DNA from: Mesorhizobium alhagi CCNWXJ12-2
Lineage (GTDB): Bacteria > Pseudomonadota > Alphaproteobacteria > Rhizobiales > Rhizobiaceae
Direction of reading: 5' to 3'
NCBI RefSeq assembly: GCF_000236565.1
Contig: NZ_AHAM01000250.1
Location: 1-36,060 of the forward strand
Length of the DNA: 36,060 bases
Shown in pieces: positions 1-7,498 of the stretch. Position 1 is the stretch's first letter. The number at the start of each line of letters is the position of its first letter. Both the position numbers and the translations under genes were made by a program. The notes beneath the pieces are model-generated. The model made no database searches, had not been told where the DNA came from, and saw only the letters and a program-made list of their open reading frames with translations.

Positions 1-129
1 AGAGGCAGCAAGCACGACACCGCCACCAACGGCGATCGGCTTGCCGCACAGCGACGGGTTCAGCAGTTGCTCGACCGAAGCATAGAAAGCGTCGAGATCG
101 GCATGGAGGATCGTGGCGGTCGTGTCCAT
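1..129 (-). CDS. dinB: DNA polymerase IV-type Y-family polymerase, N-terminal 43 residues (cut by window edge)
   Basis: The reverse strand from 129 reads [21 protein letters not shown] and stays open to the window edge. [13 protein letters not shown] is the first conserved block of Y-family translesion polymerases: D11 would be a catalytic metal ligand, and the aromatic pair F15-Y16 includes the steric gate against ribonucleotides. The following GKPIAVGGG (residues 29-37) matches the next block of DinB proteins. The family copies damaged DNA with low fidelity in the SOS response. DinB and ImuB share this block, but the early start and the GKPIAVGG form favour DinB. The rest of the gene lies outside the window, so integrity cannot be judged. 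In the same orientation just upstream (139-200) a short open frame ends at a stop at 136-138; it is too short to name. Confidence 0.85.
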   Translation of the reverse strand, partial: MDTTATILHADLDAFYASVEQLLNPSLCGKPIAVGGGVVLAAS

Positions 130-390
130 TCTTGCCTACCGGAAATCCCGCGTCTTCACCTTGATGCGATAGATATGCGCGTAGGAATCTGATCCTGAGT
201 CGGAGACTATGCCGATCAGCTGCCTAAGCCACGGGACTTTCGATAAAACCGCCGCCGCGGCTCGGCATAGTCACGGTGTTCGGCGTCGCGAATGTCTCAG
301 TTTGGTCGCGGGGAACGAAGCGGAAAGACGCTCTGTGGGAACAAAGAGCGGAAGCTGTCATTATCGAACAAGGTCAAAACGGAGGCTGTT

Positions 391-507
391 GTGATCCACC
401 ATGTTTCGCTAGGGAGGAATGATGTGGGGCGCTCGAAGCGTTTCTACGATGCCGTTTTGCTCGATGGGAGTGTCTGCCGCTTCCTCGGCGGTGATGAGAA
501 AACCTAA
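391..507 (+). pseudogene. VOC/glyoxalase-family protein, N-terminal remnant
   Basis: A GTG at 391 preceded by GGAGG (381-385) opens a 38-codon frame beginning V-I-H-H-V-S-L-G, followed by N-D-V-G-R-S-K-R-F-Y-D-A-V-L. This is the typical first beta-alpha unit of vicinal-oxygen-chelate (glyoxalase/bleomycin resistance) proteins, where the early His is a metal ligand and the RSKRFYDAVL helix follows. The frame stops at 505-507 after the GGDEKT stretch. Family members are about 110-130 residues and no continuation was found in any frame downstream, so this is a truncated remnant. It lies beside a LysR remnant, so both may have been lost in one decay event (inference). Confidence 0.6.
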
Positions 508-727
508 GGGGAAATCTCGTGCCAATTCCAGCCGCAGCGATTGCCACGCTTCCGCCTCTGCTGACGTCAAGGTTCGGATACGTGTACGGCACGATCCATC
601 TGTCGCGGCCGCGCAGGAGCAGGCTTCCAGAGAGCCGCTGAACCAGCCTCGAGCAAGCGTGGATTATTGATCCAATAGACGACGATGCCCCGGGCGCTGC
701 GATGTGTCACTGCCGCGGCCGCTCGAT
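508..727. other. short stretch without a recognisable gene
   Basis: Short open frames occur on both strands, but none resembles a known family or carries a good ribosome binding site. It separates the VOC remnant from the LysR remnant and may hold unrecognisable parts of either. Confidence 0.4.
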
Positions 728-946
728 CATCGCTACAGCTACAACGGCTCCCGAAACAGCGAGCGCTACGTCGTTATATTCCCGCCGGATCACCGGCTTG
801 CCGACGTCAACGCAATTCGCCTGATAGATCTCTCTGAAGAATCCTATGTCGATCGTCTGTCCTGCGAAATGCGGGATATGGTCATGAGCGTCTGCCGGGA
901 AAAGAACGTTAGCCTTTATGCCCGCTTCCGCTCCGAGCGCGAGGAT
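728..946 (+). pseudogene. LysR-family transcriptional regulator, fragment of the effector-binding domain
   Basis: The plus frame carries RYVVIFPPDHRLA, then AIRLIDLSEESYVDRLSCEMR and LYARFRSERED. This order (Y-V-V-x-F-P-P-x-H-R-x-A, then L-x-x-x-x-Y-V-D-R-x-x-C-E-M-R, then F-R-S-E-R-E-D) is typical of the LysR substrate-binding domain in the second half of these roughly 300-residue regulators. There is no helix-turn-helix part upstream. After RSERED the normal W-V-Q-x-M-V-A-A-G-x-G block is replaced by arginine-rich nonsense, which points to a frameshift or break near 946. The same open frame runs on into the SnoaL-like gene at 1301 only by chance. Confidence 0.6.
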
Positions 947-1300
947 CTCCGCCGACGTGGTGTTTCCCGAACCGGAACGGACTCTGAGCGGCCGTTCCTG
1001 AGACGGAATGGTATCTCGGAGCGGACGTTCACCGAGACTGGAAACAAGACCCCCCTGCGGCCGCAAACCGCATCGGCCGGAAATCTGGCCCAGACGTGCA
1101 TTCAGGAGACTGATCCCAGCGTGCGTGCTGCCTCCGACCGAACCAAACCGTTCCCTTGGAGCCGATTGCGGCTGTCCCGTTGGCGTTGCGGATGGTTAGA
1201 CGACCACCCCAAACGGCTTAGTCGACTGCCCAGCGAACCAGGCGTATTATTCTTATGCGGCATCTGCCGTACCGTGCCGCTAAATTTGTGGGAGGACATC
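947..1300. other. gene-free stretch
   Basis: No supported gene. The plus strand is open through here, but the translation is arginine/serine-rich and low in coding character. A possible LysR tail-like peptide (VPLEPIAAVPLALR) near 1150-1190 is too weak to call. The end of the stretch holds the ribosome binding site GGAGG (1291-1295) of the next gene. Confidence 0.4.
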
Positions 1301-1744
1301 ATGGTTCGACTGCTGACTGCGACTTTCGCGGTGCTTTCCCTTTGCCTCGTCGCGTGGTCCCCAGCCAAGGCGGACCCGGTTGAGGATCAGGTGAAGGCCA
1401 ACTACGTGGCCTGGGACGCTGCGTTCAACAAAGCAGACGCAAAGGCGGTTGCGGCGTTCTACACCGACAACGCGATTTTCTTGCCCGCCACACATGACGT
1501 CATCAAGGGACCGGACGGGGTCGAGAAATTCTTTGGGGGACTCTTCGACATGGGGGTAACAGGCCACAAGCTCGAACTGATCGAGGCACAAGGCGACGGC
1601 GACCTGCTGTTTGCCACGGCGAAATGGTCGGCCAATGGCAAAGACGCCAATGGTGCAGATCAGCCGTGGGCCGGGCTGGCAACCCACGTCTTCGAAAAAC
1701 AGGCAGATAGCAGCCTGAAACTGAGGCTGCATACCTTCAACTGA
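1301..1744 (+). CDS. exported SnoaL-like / DUF4440-type protein
   Basis: 147 residues. The ATG at 1301 is chosen over the upstream in-frame start at 704 because GGAGG lies 5 bases before it and the protein then begins with a signal peptide (MVRLLTATFAVLSLCLVAWSPAKA, likely cut after AKA). The mature part has the SnoaL/NTF2-like pattern: an N-terminal helix (VKANYVAWDAAFNKADAKAV), then A-A-F-Y-T-D-N-A-I-F-L-P and a G-P-x-G-V-x-x-F-F turn, then strands ending LRLHTFN. Members are small cone-shaped dimers that may bind or turn over small molecules. A periplasmic location is inferred; the ligand is unknown. It stands alone between a decayed LysR gene and a cyclase gene. Confidence 0.8.
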   Translation: MVRLLTATFAVLSLCLVAWSPAKADPVEDQVKANYVAWDAAFNKADAKAVAAFYTDNAIFLPATHDVIKGPDGVEKFFGGLFDMGVTGHKLELIEAQGDGDLLFATAKWSANGKDANGADQPWAGLATHVFEKQADSSLKLRLHTFN

Positions 1745-2002
1745 TCAACGGCTTCCGACAGGAGAAACCGCTACTGGGTCGCTGCGCCAGCTCGCGCGGT
1801 CATGATCCGCACAGCGCCAAGACCTGCACCCTCGAGGGGTCGCGTACATTGTCTGGCAAGGGAGTTCATGCTGGTGATGGACCTTCCGCCCTTCCTCCAT
1901 CCAGCGTCAAAGAATGCAGTGCTCCATGCCGGGCTCGCAATTACCTCATTTCAGTTCTAGGATTTGGCCGCTACTTCGCCTTGATTGCTAGGCATCTGGA
2001 CA

Positions 2003-3895
2003 ATGGAACGCCGATTGGCCGCCATACTGGCTGCGGATGTGGTCGGCTACAGCCGTCTCATCGAGACGGATGAGACGGCGACATTCGAACGGCTGCGGGC
2101 GCACCGCAAGGAGTTGTTCGAGCCGGAAATCGAGAAACACCACGGCCGCATCTTCAAGCTGATGGGCGACGGCATCTTGGCCGAATTCTCCAGCGTAGTT
2201 GACGCCGTCGAATGCGCGGTCGTTCTCCAGCACGGCATGGCCGAACGCAACGACGGCGTGGCTGACGACCAACGCATCTACATTCGCATAGGCATCAATC
2301 TCGGCGACGTTATCGTAGAGGGAGAGGACCGTCACGGCGAGGGCGTGGTGATCGCGGCCAGGCTGCAGCAGCTAGCCGAACCAGGCGGCGTCGCACTCTC
2401 AAGAACAGTTGTCGAGGACGTCAAGCACAAGCTGGCGTTCGGTTTCGAATCGGTGGGCGAGCACCGAGTGAAAAACATCGCCGAGCCGATTTCCGTCTAT
2501 CGCGTCGCCCTCGATGCGAGCGCCTCCAGTCCTCATATGGGATCGAAACGCCACCGCGCCAAGCTCAGGCCATGGCGGGCGGTCGCAGCGGCCCTGTTCT
2601 TGGCCCTCGCGGCAACTGCTGGCTGGTACGGCTATGAAAAACTTCGACCCGAGCAACCGGCAGTCGCTTCGACTCCCGATTCTACTATCGGCGTTCCCAT
2701 CATCGTGGTGCTGCCGTTCCAGAACCTCACTGGCGATCCTGCGCATGACAAATTGGGCATCGGCATAACCGAGGATTTGCGCGACCTCCTATGGAATTTC
2801 CCCGAGTTCCAGGTCGTATCCGGTACGTCGAGCGTCGGTCAAACCAACGACCCCGCCGATATCCGGGACATTGCGCGCGGCTTTGCCGCCCAGTTCGTCA
2901 TCGAGGGCACGGTGCGGCGCGGCGGCAACGGAACAGTGATAACAGCGCAGCTAATCGACGGAATGGCTGACACACACCTTTGGTCGACACGCTTCGAACA
3001 GGCGAGCAATGATCCCACAGTGCTCGAGAAAGCAGCGGCGGACACGTTATCCAACTCACTCGGCGGCATGACCGGAAGGATGCGGGAAGCATATGAACGC
3101 ATCGCCTGGAGCAAGCCGGAGGCCGAGCTCACCGAGTACGACTACTACGTGCGCGGACATACCCACCACCTGCGCTTCACCAACGAGGAGTTGAATCAGG
3201 CCCGTGAAATCTATGTTGCAGGCTTGGAGCGCTTTCCTGATTCACCCTTGCTTCGCATCAAAATTGCGTTCGTGCACTATTCCAACATCTACCGCGTCCC
3301 GAGGCAGGAGGTCGCCTACAGCGTGGTGGAGATGCAAAGGCTCGCTGCGGATTCCGCGCGCTTTTTCAGGGCCGGTCGGCGATCCCGCTTCGAGGAATAC
3401 TACTTCCACTGGATATCCACCTTCACGCATCAAGCCGTCGGTGATTTCGCCGCATGCATCGCAAAGGCCAGGGCGGCGGTGAAACTGACACCCTACGATC
3501 CCTGGGTACGCGGCACGCTCGTACCCGCGATGGCCGAGTGCGGGAACCCTGAGGAGGCCGTCGCGTGGGCCAAGGAAGCGATCCGCCGCGAACCAGACGG
3601 ACCGTCCTTCTGGCCGGAGTTCTATTTCAATGGATTGGCCTGGGCCTCCTACCTGGCGGGGCACTACGACGAATGCGTGGAGATCATCCAAGGAATGGAC
3701 GATGGTCCCGCTCAGGTTCTCGCCGCCTGTTACGCCCGCCTGGGGCAGCCGCAGCAGGCCCGAGACACGCTAGCGGCGTTCCTGAGGGAACGCCCAGACT
3801 GGGTCGCAAGCGAATATATCCGTTTGCCGCTTTCAGATGACCTGCGGCGGCGCTGGTTGGACGACATCCGCGCCGCTGGCGGGTTGGACAAATAG
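2003..3895 (+). CDS. class III adenylate/guanylate cyclase with C-terminal TPR region
   Basis: 630 residues. The ATG at 2003 gives the usual MERRLAAILAADVVGYSRL start; a TTG at 1985 is in frame but less likely. Residues 1-170 form the cyclase domain, with metal ligands D12 and D56 (MGDGILAEF), the adenine-specificity pair K52 and D109, and the catalytic Arg at R120. A membrane segment lies near 193-212 (AVAAALFLALAATAGWYGY). It is followed by an IIVVLPFQNLTGD domain that in this family precedes TPR repeats (about 360-620). The architecture is common in rhizobia, with the cyclase cytoplasmic and the TPR part probably periplasmic. The odd point is V116: the conserved G-V-N-x-A-A-R has Val instead of the Asn that stabilises the transition state, so activity may be low or lost. 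The ligand sensed is unknown. Confidence 0.88.
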   Translation: MERRLAAILAADVVGYSRLIETDETATFERLRAHRKELFEPEIEKHHGRIFKLMGDGILAEFSSVVDAVECAVVLQHGMAERNDGVADDQRIYIRIGINLGDVIVEGEDRHGEGVVIAARLQQLAEPGGVALSRTVVEDVKHKLAFGFESVGEHRVKNIAEPISVYRVALDASASSPHMGSKRHRAKLRPWRAVAAALFLALAATAGWYGYEKLRPEQPAVASTPDSTIGVPIIVVLPFQNLTGDPAHDKLGIGITEDLRDLLWNFPEFQVVSGTSSVGQTNDPADIRDIARGFAAQFVIEGTVRRGGNGTVITAQLIDGMADTHLWSTRFEQASNDPTVLEKAAADTLSNSLGGMTGRMREAYERIAWSKPEAELTEYDYYVRGHTHHLRFTNEELNQAREIYVAGLERFPDSPLLRIKIAFVHYSNIYRVPRQEVAYSVVEMQRLAADSARFFRAGRRSRFEEYYFHWISTFTHQAVGDFAACIAKARAAVKLTPYDPWVRGTLVPAMAECGNPEEAVAWAKEAIRREPDGPSFWPEFYFNGLAWASYLAGHYDECVEIIQGMDDGPAQVLAACYARLGQPQQARDTLAAFLRERPDWVASEYIRLPLSDDLRRRWLDDIRAAGGLDK

Positions 3896-4298
3896 GCCAT
3901 GGGAGTTGGGGAGAAGAAGAGGCTGACTGACGGTCAGTTGGCACTGTGTAGTATCTGGCGGGCTGCTATCGCTGACGTTGTGCTACATTGAACCATAGCA
4001 GGCAGCGCGTGTTCGACGGCCCATTGAACGGCCGATCTTATGGCCGGAACGACAACTCGCGACCCCCTTCCGGAAGTTCGTTCGCCCCGGCCGAATTCAC
4101 GCGAATGACCCTTCAAGACATATAGTCGATCTGATTCCGGTGGAAACGAAGGTCACGATTCCGGACGTTGACACCGCGATGGGCATTTTTTCCTGAAGTC
4201 GTCCTTTGCAAAGGGATCGTCTGTGGGAAAACGCGAGTGGGCGGCCGCAGAACCCAGCGCAACCCCCGTATCTGACACGGGAGCTTCACGGTGCCACA
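3896..4298. other. intergenic stretch between convergent genes, no gene seen
   Basis: About 400 bases between the 3' ends of the cyclase and the GntR regulator. It holds a small inverted repeat (ACTGA-CGG-TCAGT, 3926-3938) but no hairpin followed by a T run. A short peptide-like frame near 4140-4195 (starting V-E-T-K-V-T-I-P) has no recognisable match. No RNA gene was seen. Confidence 0.4.
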
Positions 4299-4967
4299 TC
4301 ACCTCGACCGCAGCAACTCTTGTGCGATATGCCAGGCTTGTTCGACATGACGTCGGGCCGCCGCCTCGGCCTGGTCGGGATTGCGGGACCTGATCGCATT
4401 CATGATGGCGGTCATCTCGGCGATCGCCGGTTCGCGGCGGTCCGTCGAAGCGATGGTCATCGACCGCAATTGATTGATGCGAACATTCAACCCTTGCACG
4501 ACCTCCCAGGCGATGCGCTTGCCGGCCGCATCAAAAAGCTGCTCATAAAACGCTGTCGTTGCCCGCATCACCTTGGTCGGCTCGCTCGATGCCCAGGCCT
4601 TGAGCAGCCCTTCGAAGGCGCGATCGAGAGCAGCGATCTGGCGGTCCGTCGCCGATTGGGCGCAGGCGCGCGCCGCAATCCCTTCGAGCAGCGCGCGCAG
4701 TTCATAGATCTCGTCGGTGCGGTTCAGATCCGGCCGCGCAACAGCTGGGCCATGCCCCGGGATTATCTCGACGAGGCCCTCGGCCTCCAATTGTCGCAGG
4801 ACCTCGCGGACGACGGACCGGCTCACCCCCAGCTGGTCGCACAGCGGCCGTTCGACCAGTCTTTCGCCGGGTTGAAAACGAAAGTCCATGATCGCTTCGC
4901 GCATGCGCTCGAGCGCCAGCGTCCGCAGCGTCTTGGTCGAGCGTTCGATCCGAAGGGTTTCGTCCAT
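4299..4967 (-). CDS. GntR-family regulator, FadR/FCD subfamily
   Basis: 222 residues from ATG 4967; a TTG at 4997 could add ten residues. The winged helix occupies about residues 15-80, with L-x-x-Q-L-G-V-S-R-S-V-V-R-E-V-L-R-Q-L as the recognition region. The all-helical FCD effector domain follows (RALLEGIAARACAQ to the C-terminus). The metal-binding His of the usual F-H and E-H motifs are replaced (A-F-Y-E-Q-L and M-T-A-I-M-N), while the last His (R-R-H-V-E-Q) stays, so effector binding is probably not metal-dependent. It is divergent from the catabolic operon at 5108, and a perfect palindrome of the kind FCD regulators bind (T-G-G-T-A-T-A-C-C-A core) lies in the gap. It is most likely the local repressor, released by the pathway substrate or an intermediate (inference). 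Confidence 0.9.
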   Translation of the reverse strand: MDETLRIERSTKTLRTLALERMREAIMDFRFQPGERLVERPLCDQLGVSRSVVREVLRQLEAEGLVEIIPGHGPAVARPDLNRTDEIYELRALLEGIAARACAQSATDRQIAALDRAFEGLLKAWASSEPTKVMRATTAFYEQLFDAAGKRIAWEVVQGLNVRINQLRSMTIASTDRREPAIAEMTAIMNAIRSRNPDQAEAAARRHVEQAWHIAQELLRSR

Positions 4968-5019
4968 CGTTGGGGGAAGCCTTTCTGCAGCGGCCAAGGA
5001 AATCAGATTCGGTAGTCCA

Positions 5020-5048
5020 TTGACAAGACATTTGGTAGGCGATAGTAT
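5020..5048 (+). promoter_or_regulatory. sigma70-type promoter of the catabolic operon
   Basis: TTGACA (5020-5025) is a perfect -35 box, followed after exactly 17 bases by TAGTAT (5043-5048), a four-of-six match to the -10 box. Transcription would start near 5055, about 50 bases before the first gene. The palindrome at 5047-5058 overlaps the -10 box and the start. Confidence 0.7.
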
Positions 5049-5058
5049 GGTATACCAT
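5047..5058. promoter_or_regulatory. probable operator for the divergent GntR regulator
   Basis: ATGGTATACCAT is a perfect 12-base palindrome. Its TGGTATACCA core fits the T-x-G-T-x-x-x-A-C-x-A consensus of FadR/FCD-type GntR sites. It covers the end of the -10 box and the likely start point, a position where a bound dimer would block transcription of the plus-strand operon. Confidence 0.75.
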
Positions 5059-5107
5059 CAGATGGAATACAAGGCGGGACACTGCCTGACCGATCGAGGA
5101 TCACTCC

Positions 5108-5695
5108 ATGAAGCCCGCCGTTCGAAAGATCGTCACCTATGTCGAGAACACGCTGATGGAAGGCGGCAAGGCAGCGCCCAGGCCGCTGCGCCTGATCGGC
5201 GTTGCGGCCGTGCTCGACAATCCGTGGGCGGGGCGCGGCTTCACCGACGATCTGTCGCCGGAAATCCGCGCCTATGCCCCGGTGCTCGGCGAAACGCTGA
5301 CACGGGAAATTCTCGCCGTCGCCGGTTCAGGCGAGGCGATTGAGGGTTACGGCAAGGCGGCGATCTGCGGGACGGCGGGTGAAATCGAGCATGCGTCGGC
5401 TCTGATCCACACGCTGCATTTCGGCAATCACTATCGCCGTGCAGTCGGCGCCAAGACCTATCTCGCCTTCACCAATCTGCGTGGCGGACCGAACACCCCG
5501 ATCATGATTCCGCTGATGGACAAGAATGACGAAGGCCGCCGTTCGCATTACCTGACCGTGCATTTTCAGATCGGCGATGCGCCGGGTCCTGACGAACTGG
5601 TCGTGGCGCTGGGCGCATCGATCGGCGGTCGCCCGCACCACCGCATCGGCGACCGCTATCAGGATCTCAAAGAGGTTGGAAACCTTCATGGCTGA
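5108..5695 (+). CDS. amino-acid-synthesis-family protein (DUF1185, AA_synth)
   Basis: 195 residues, first gene of the operon. The sequence starts MKPAVRKIVTYVENTLMEGG and has the AA_synth family pattern, including a central CGTAGEIEHASALIHT block, then GAKTYLAFTNLRGGPN and a D-E-G-R-R-S-H-Y-L-T-V-H-F stretch. Structures of this family show a variant of the Bacillus chorismate mutase fold, but no reaction is established and the name amino-acid synthesis rests on weak grounds. Its stop overlaps the next gene by 8 bases, so the two are translationally coupled. In the Rut pyrimidine pathway, where an LLM oxygenase, a flavin reductase and an alpha/beta hydrolase also occur together, the extra trimeric protein RutC has a chorismate-mutase-like fold. 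A comparable accessory role here is only an analogy. Confidence 0.85.
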   Translation: MKPAVRKIVTYVENTLMEGGKAAPRPLRLIGVAAVLDNPWAGRGFTDDLSPEIRAYAPVLGETLTREILAVAGSGEAIEGYGKAAICGTAGEIEHASALIHTLHFGNHYRRAVGAKTYLAFTNLRGGPNTPIMIPLMDKNDEGRRSHYLTVHFQIGDAPGPDELVVALGASIGGRPHHRIGDRYQDLKEVGNLHG

Positions 5696-7493
5696 GCGGC
5701 TCACCATGCCGGCCCGTATACACGGCGGGTCCGCCGGGACGACCAGCTATATCCGCTCTGGAGCCGGCGAGCCGCTGCTGCTGATCCATGGGGTCGGCAT
5801 GAATGCGACGATCTGGCAGCCTCAGATCGAGCTTCTGAAAAGCCGCTATGACGTGATCGCCATCGACATGCTTGGCCATGGCGAATCCCGGCTGCCGCCG
5901 GAAAGTCCGGTTCTTTCCGACTACGCCAGCCAGGTGATCGAGCTCATCGATCATCTCGGTCTGGAAAAGGTGTCGATCGTCGGCCATTCGATGGGCGCGC
6001 TGGTTGCCCAGGAAGTGGCGCTGAGCGCGGCCGAGCGCGTCCGGCGGATCGTTTCGCTCAACGCCGTGTTCCGGCGGCCTCCGTCGCTCGCCCGGGCCGT
6101 GCGCGAGCGTGCGGCAGGCCTGAACGGTCATGGTGATGCGTCCGGCGTCGCCGCGACGATCGCGCGCTGGTTCGGCGATCCGGTGCCGGCTGAATTGGCT
6201 GAAGCCGCGGCGAAGGCTCGCGACGCGCTGGAGCGCGTCGATCCCGAAGGCTACGCGCGCACCTATCGGCTTTTCGCCCATGCCGACGCGGAACATGCCG
6301 ACCGCTTGCCGCAATTGGCGATGCCGGCTCTGTTCATGACCGGATCTGAGGACAAGAACTCATCCCCGGCAATGTCGGCGGCGATGGCGCGCCTGGCGCC
6401 GCTTGGCCGCTGCATCGTGCTGGACGGCGAAAAGCATATGATGGCCCTCGCGTCACCCGCGAAAGTGACGGAGCATATCGCTGCCTTTCTCGAAGGCGAG
6501 GGGGCGAAGACATCAGAAAAAATGGGAATGGATGTCTACTTCGACGCGGCCGAGTTCCGGCGGGCGCTTGGATCCTTCCTGACCGGCGTCACCATAGTCA
6601 CCACCGTCGGACCCGACGGCGAACCCAGGGGGTTCACGGCCAACTCGTTCACGTCGGTGTCGCTCGATCCGCCGCTGATCCTGGTCTGCATCGCCAGGAA
6701 GGCGCATGGACATCCCGTGTTTGCCGCTGCGAAGGGCTTTGCCGTCAACATCCTGAGCGAGAGCCAGAAGGCCGCATCCGGCGTTTTTGCATCGAAGGCA
6801 GCGGACAAGTTCGCTGCGGTCGAATGGCGCCCAGGTTCGACGGGCTCTCCTGTGATCGACCGCTCTGTCGCCGCTTTCGATTGCGACATGGAACAACTGG
6901 TCGACGCCGGCGATCATTCGATCCTCATCGGCCGCGTCCGCAATTTTTCCCACAATGGATCGCAGCCGCTCGGCTATTGCCGCGGCGCCTATGTCAATCT
7001 CGGTCTCAGTCAGGAGGCGCTTGCAACAGCGCCACCGAACATGGAGGTCGGCGCCATCCTCGAACAAAATGGCCGTGTGCTGTTCTTCGAAACGGCGGAC
7101 GGGTGCTACGAATTGCCTGCCGGGACCGGGCTCGGCACGGCAAGCGAGGCTGGAAGCCTCAAAGCACTTTTTGCCGCCAAGGCAATCGATGCCCATTTGG
7201 GCTTTCTCTTCGCGGTCTGGGACGACACTGCGAAGCCGTCGCGCACTCATGTCTACTACCGTGGCACTCTCGATGCGTCACTGCCCGGCGACCGACAGGC
7301 CCGTCTCGTGGATATCGAGCGTATCGCTGAATTGAACATCGCCGACCCGGCGGTGCGCACCATGCTTGCCCGCTATGCTCGCGAACGCACCGAGGATGCC
7401 TTTGGCGTCTACGTCGGCAGCGATCTCGAAGGCGAAGTGCAGCCACTTGCAAAGCCGGTGTCCATCGCCGTCCCTTTTTCCGGTGTCAGGTAA
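5688..7493 (+). CDS. fusion: alpha/beta hydrolase + flavin reductase + degenerate Nudix-like domain
   Basis: 601 residues from ATG 5688, which overlaps the upstream stop; an upstream in-frame start at 5577 would lie inside the DUF1185 gene. Residues about 1-275 are an alpha/beta hydrolase with nucleophile S101 in GHSMG, acid D222 (TGSEDK) and H250 (GEKHMM). From M281 a flavin reductase of the RutF/HpaC type follows (FRRALGSFLTGVTIVTT, then GFTANSFTSVSLDPPLILVCI, ending GYCRGAYVNL near 435). Residues about 452-575 resemble a Nudix fold (VGAILEQNGRVLFFE, then YELPAGTGLG) but lack the R-E-x-x-E-E Nudix box, so hydrolase activity is unlikely. The reductase probably supplies reduced flavin to the LLM oxygenase encoded next. 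The hydrolase would cleave a later amide intermediate. Joining two non-consecutive steps in one chain is unusual. A separate start at 6522 or 6528 is possible, but its ribosome binding site is weak. Confidence 0.88.
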   Translation: MAERLTMPARIHGGSAGTTSYIRSGAGEPLLLIHGVGMNATIWQPQIELLKSRYDVIAIDMLGHGESRLPPESPVLSDYASQVIELIDHLGLEKVSIVGHSMGALVAQEVALSAAERVRRIVSLNAVFRRPPSLARAVRERAAGLNGHGDASGVAATIARWFGDPVPAELAEAAAKARDALERVDPEGYARTYRLFAHADAEHADRLPQLAMPALFMTGSEDKNSSPAMSAAMARLAPLGRCIVLDGEKHMMALASPAKVTEHIAAFLEGEGAKTSEKMGMDVYFDAAEFRRALGSFLTGVTIVTTVGPDGEPRGFTANSFTSVSLDPPLILVCIARKAHGHPVFAAAKGFAVNILSESQKAASGVFASKAADKFAAVEWRPGSTGSPVIDRSVAAFDCDMEQLVDAGDHSILIGRVRNFSHNGSQPLGYCRGAYVNLGLSQEALATAPPNMEVGAILEQNGRVLFFETADGCYELPAGTGLGTASEAGSLKALFAAKAIDAHLGFLFAVWDDTAKPSRTHVYYRGTLDASLPGDRQARLVDIERIAELNIADPAVRTMLARYARERTEDAFGVYVGSDLEGEVQPLAKPVSIAVPFSGVR

Positions 7494-7498
7494 AAAGA

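Noticed and set aside
704-1744. One long open frame of 346 codons
   Set aside because: It joins a LysR remnant, non-coding sequence and the SnoaL-like gene by chance. The real start with a ribosome site and signal peptide is at 1301.
4206-5015. 269-codon plus-strand frame over the GntR gene
   Set aside because: It is the antisense of the clearly conserved GntR/FCD gene and has no motif of its own.
6522-7493. Separate flavin reductase gene starting inside the fusion
   Set aside because: The frame is continuous with the hydrolase, there is no good ribosome site before 6522 or 6528, and no stop intervenes. It is kept as a possibility only.
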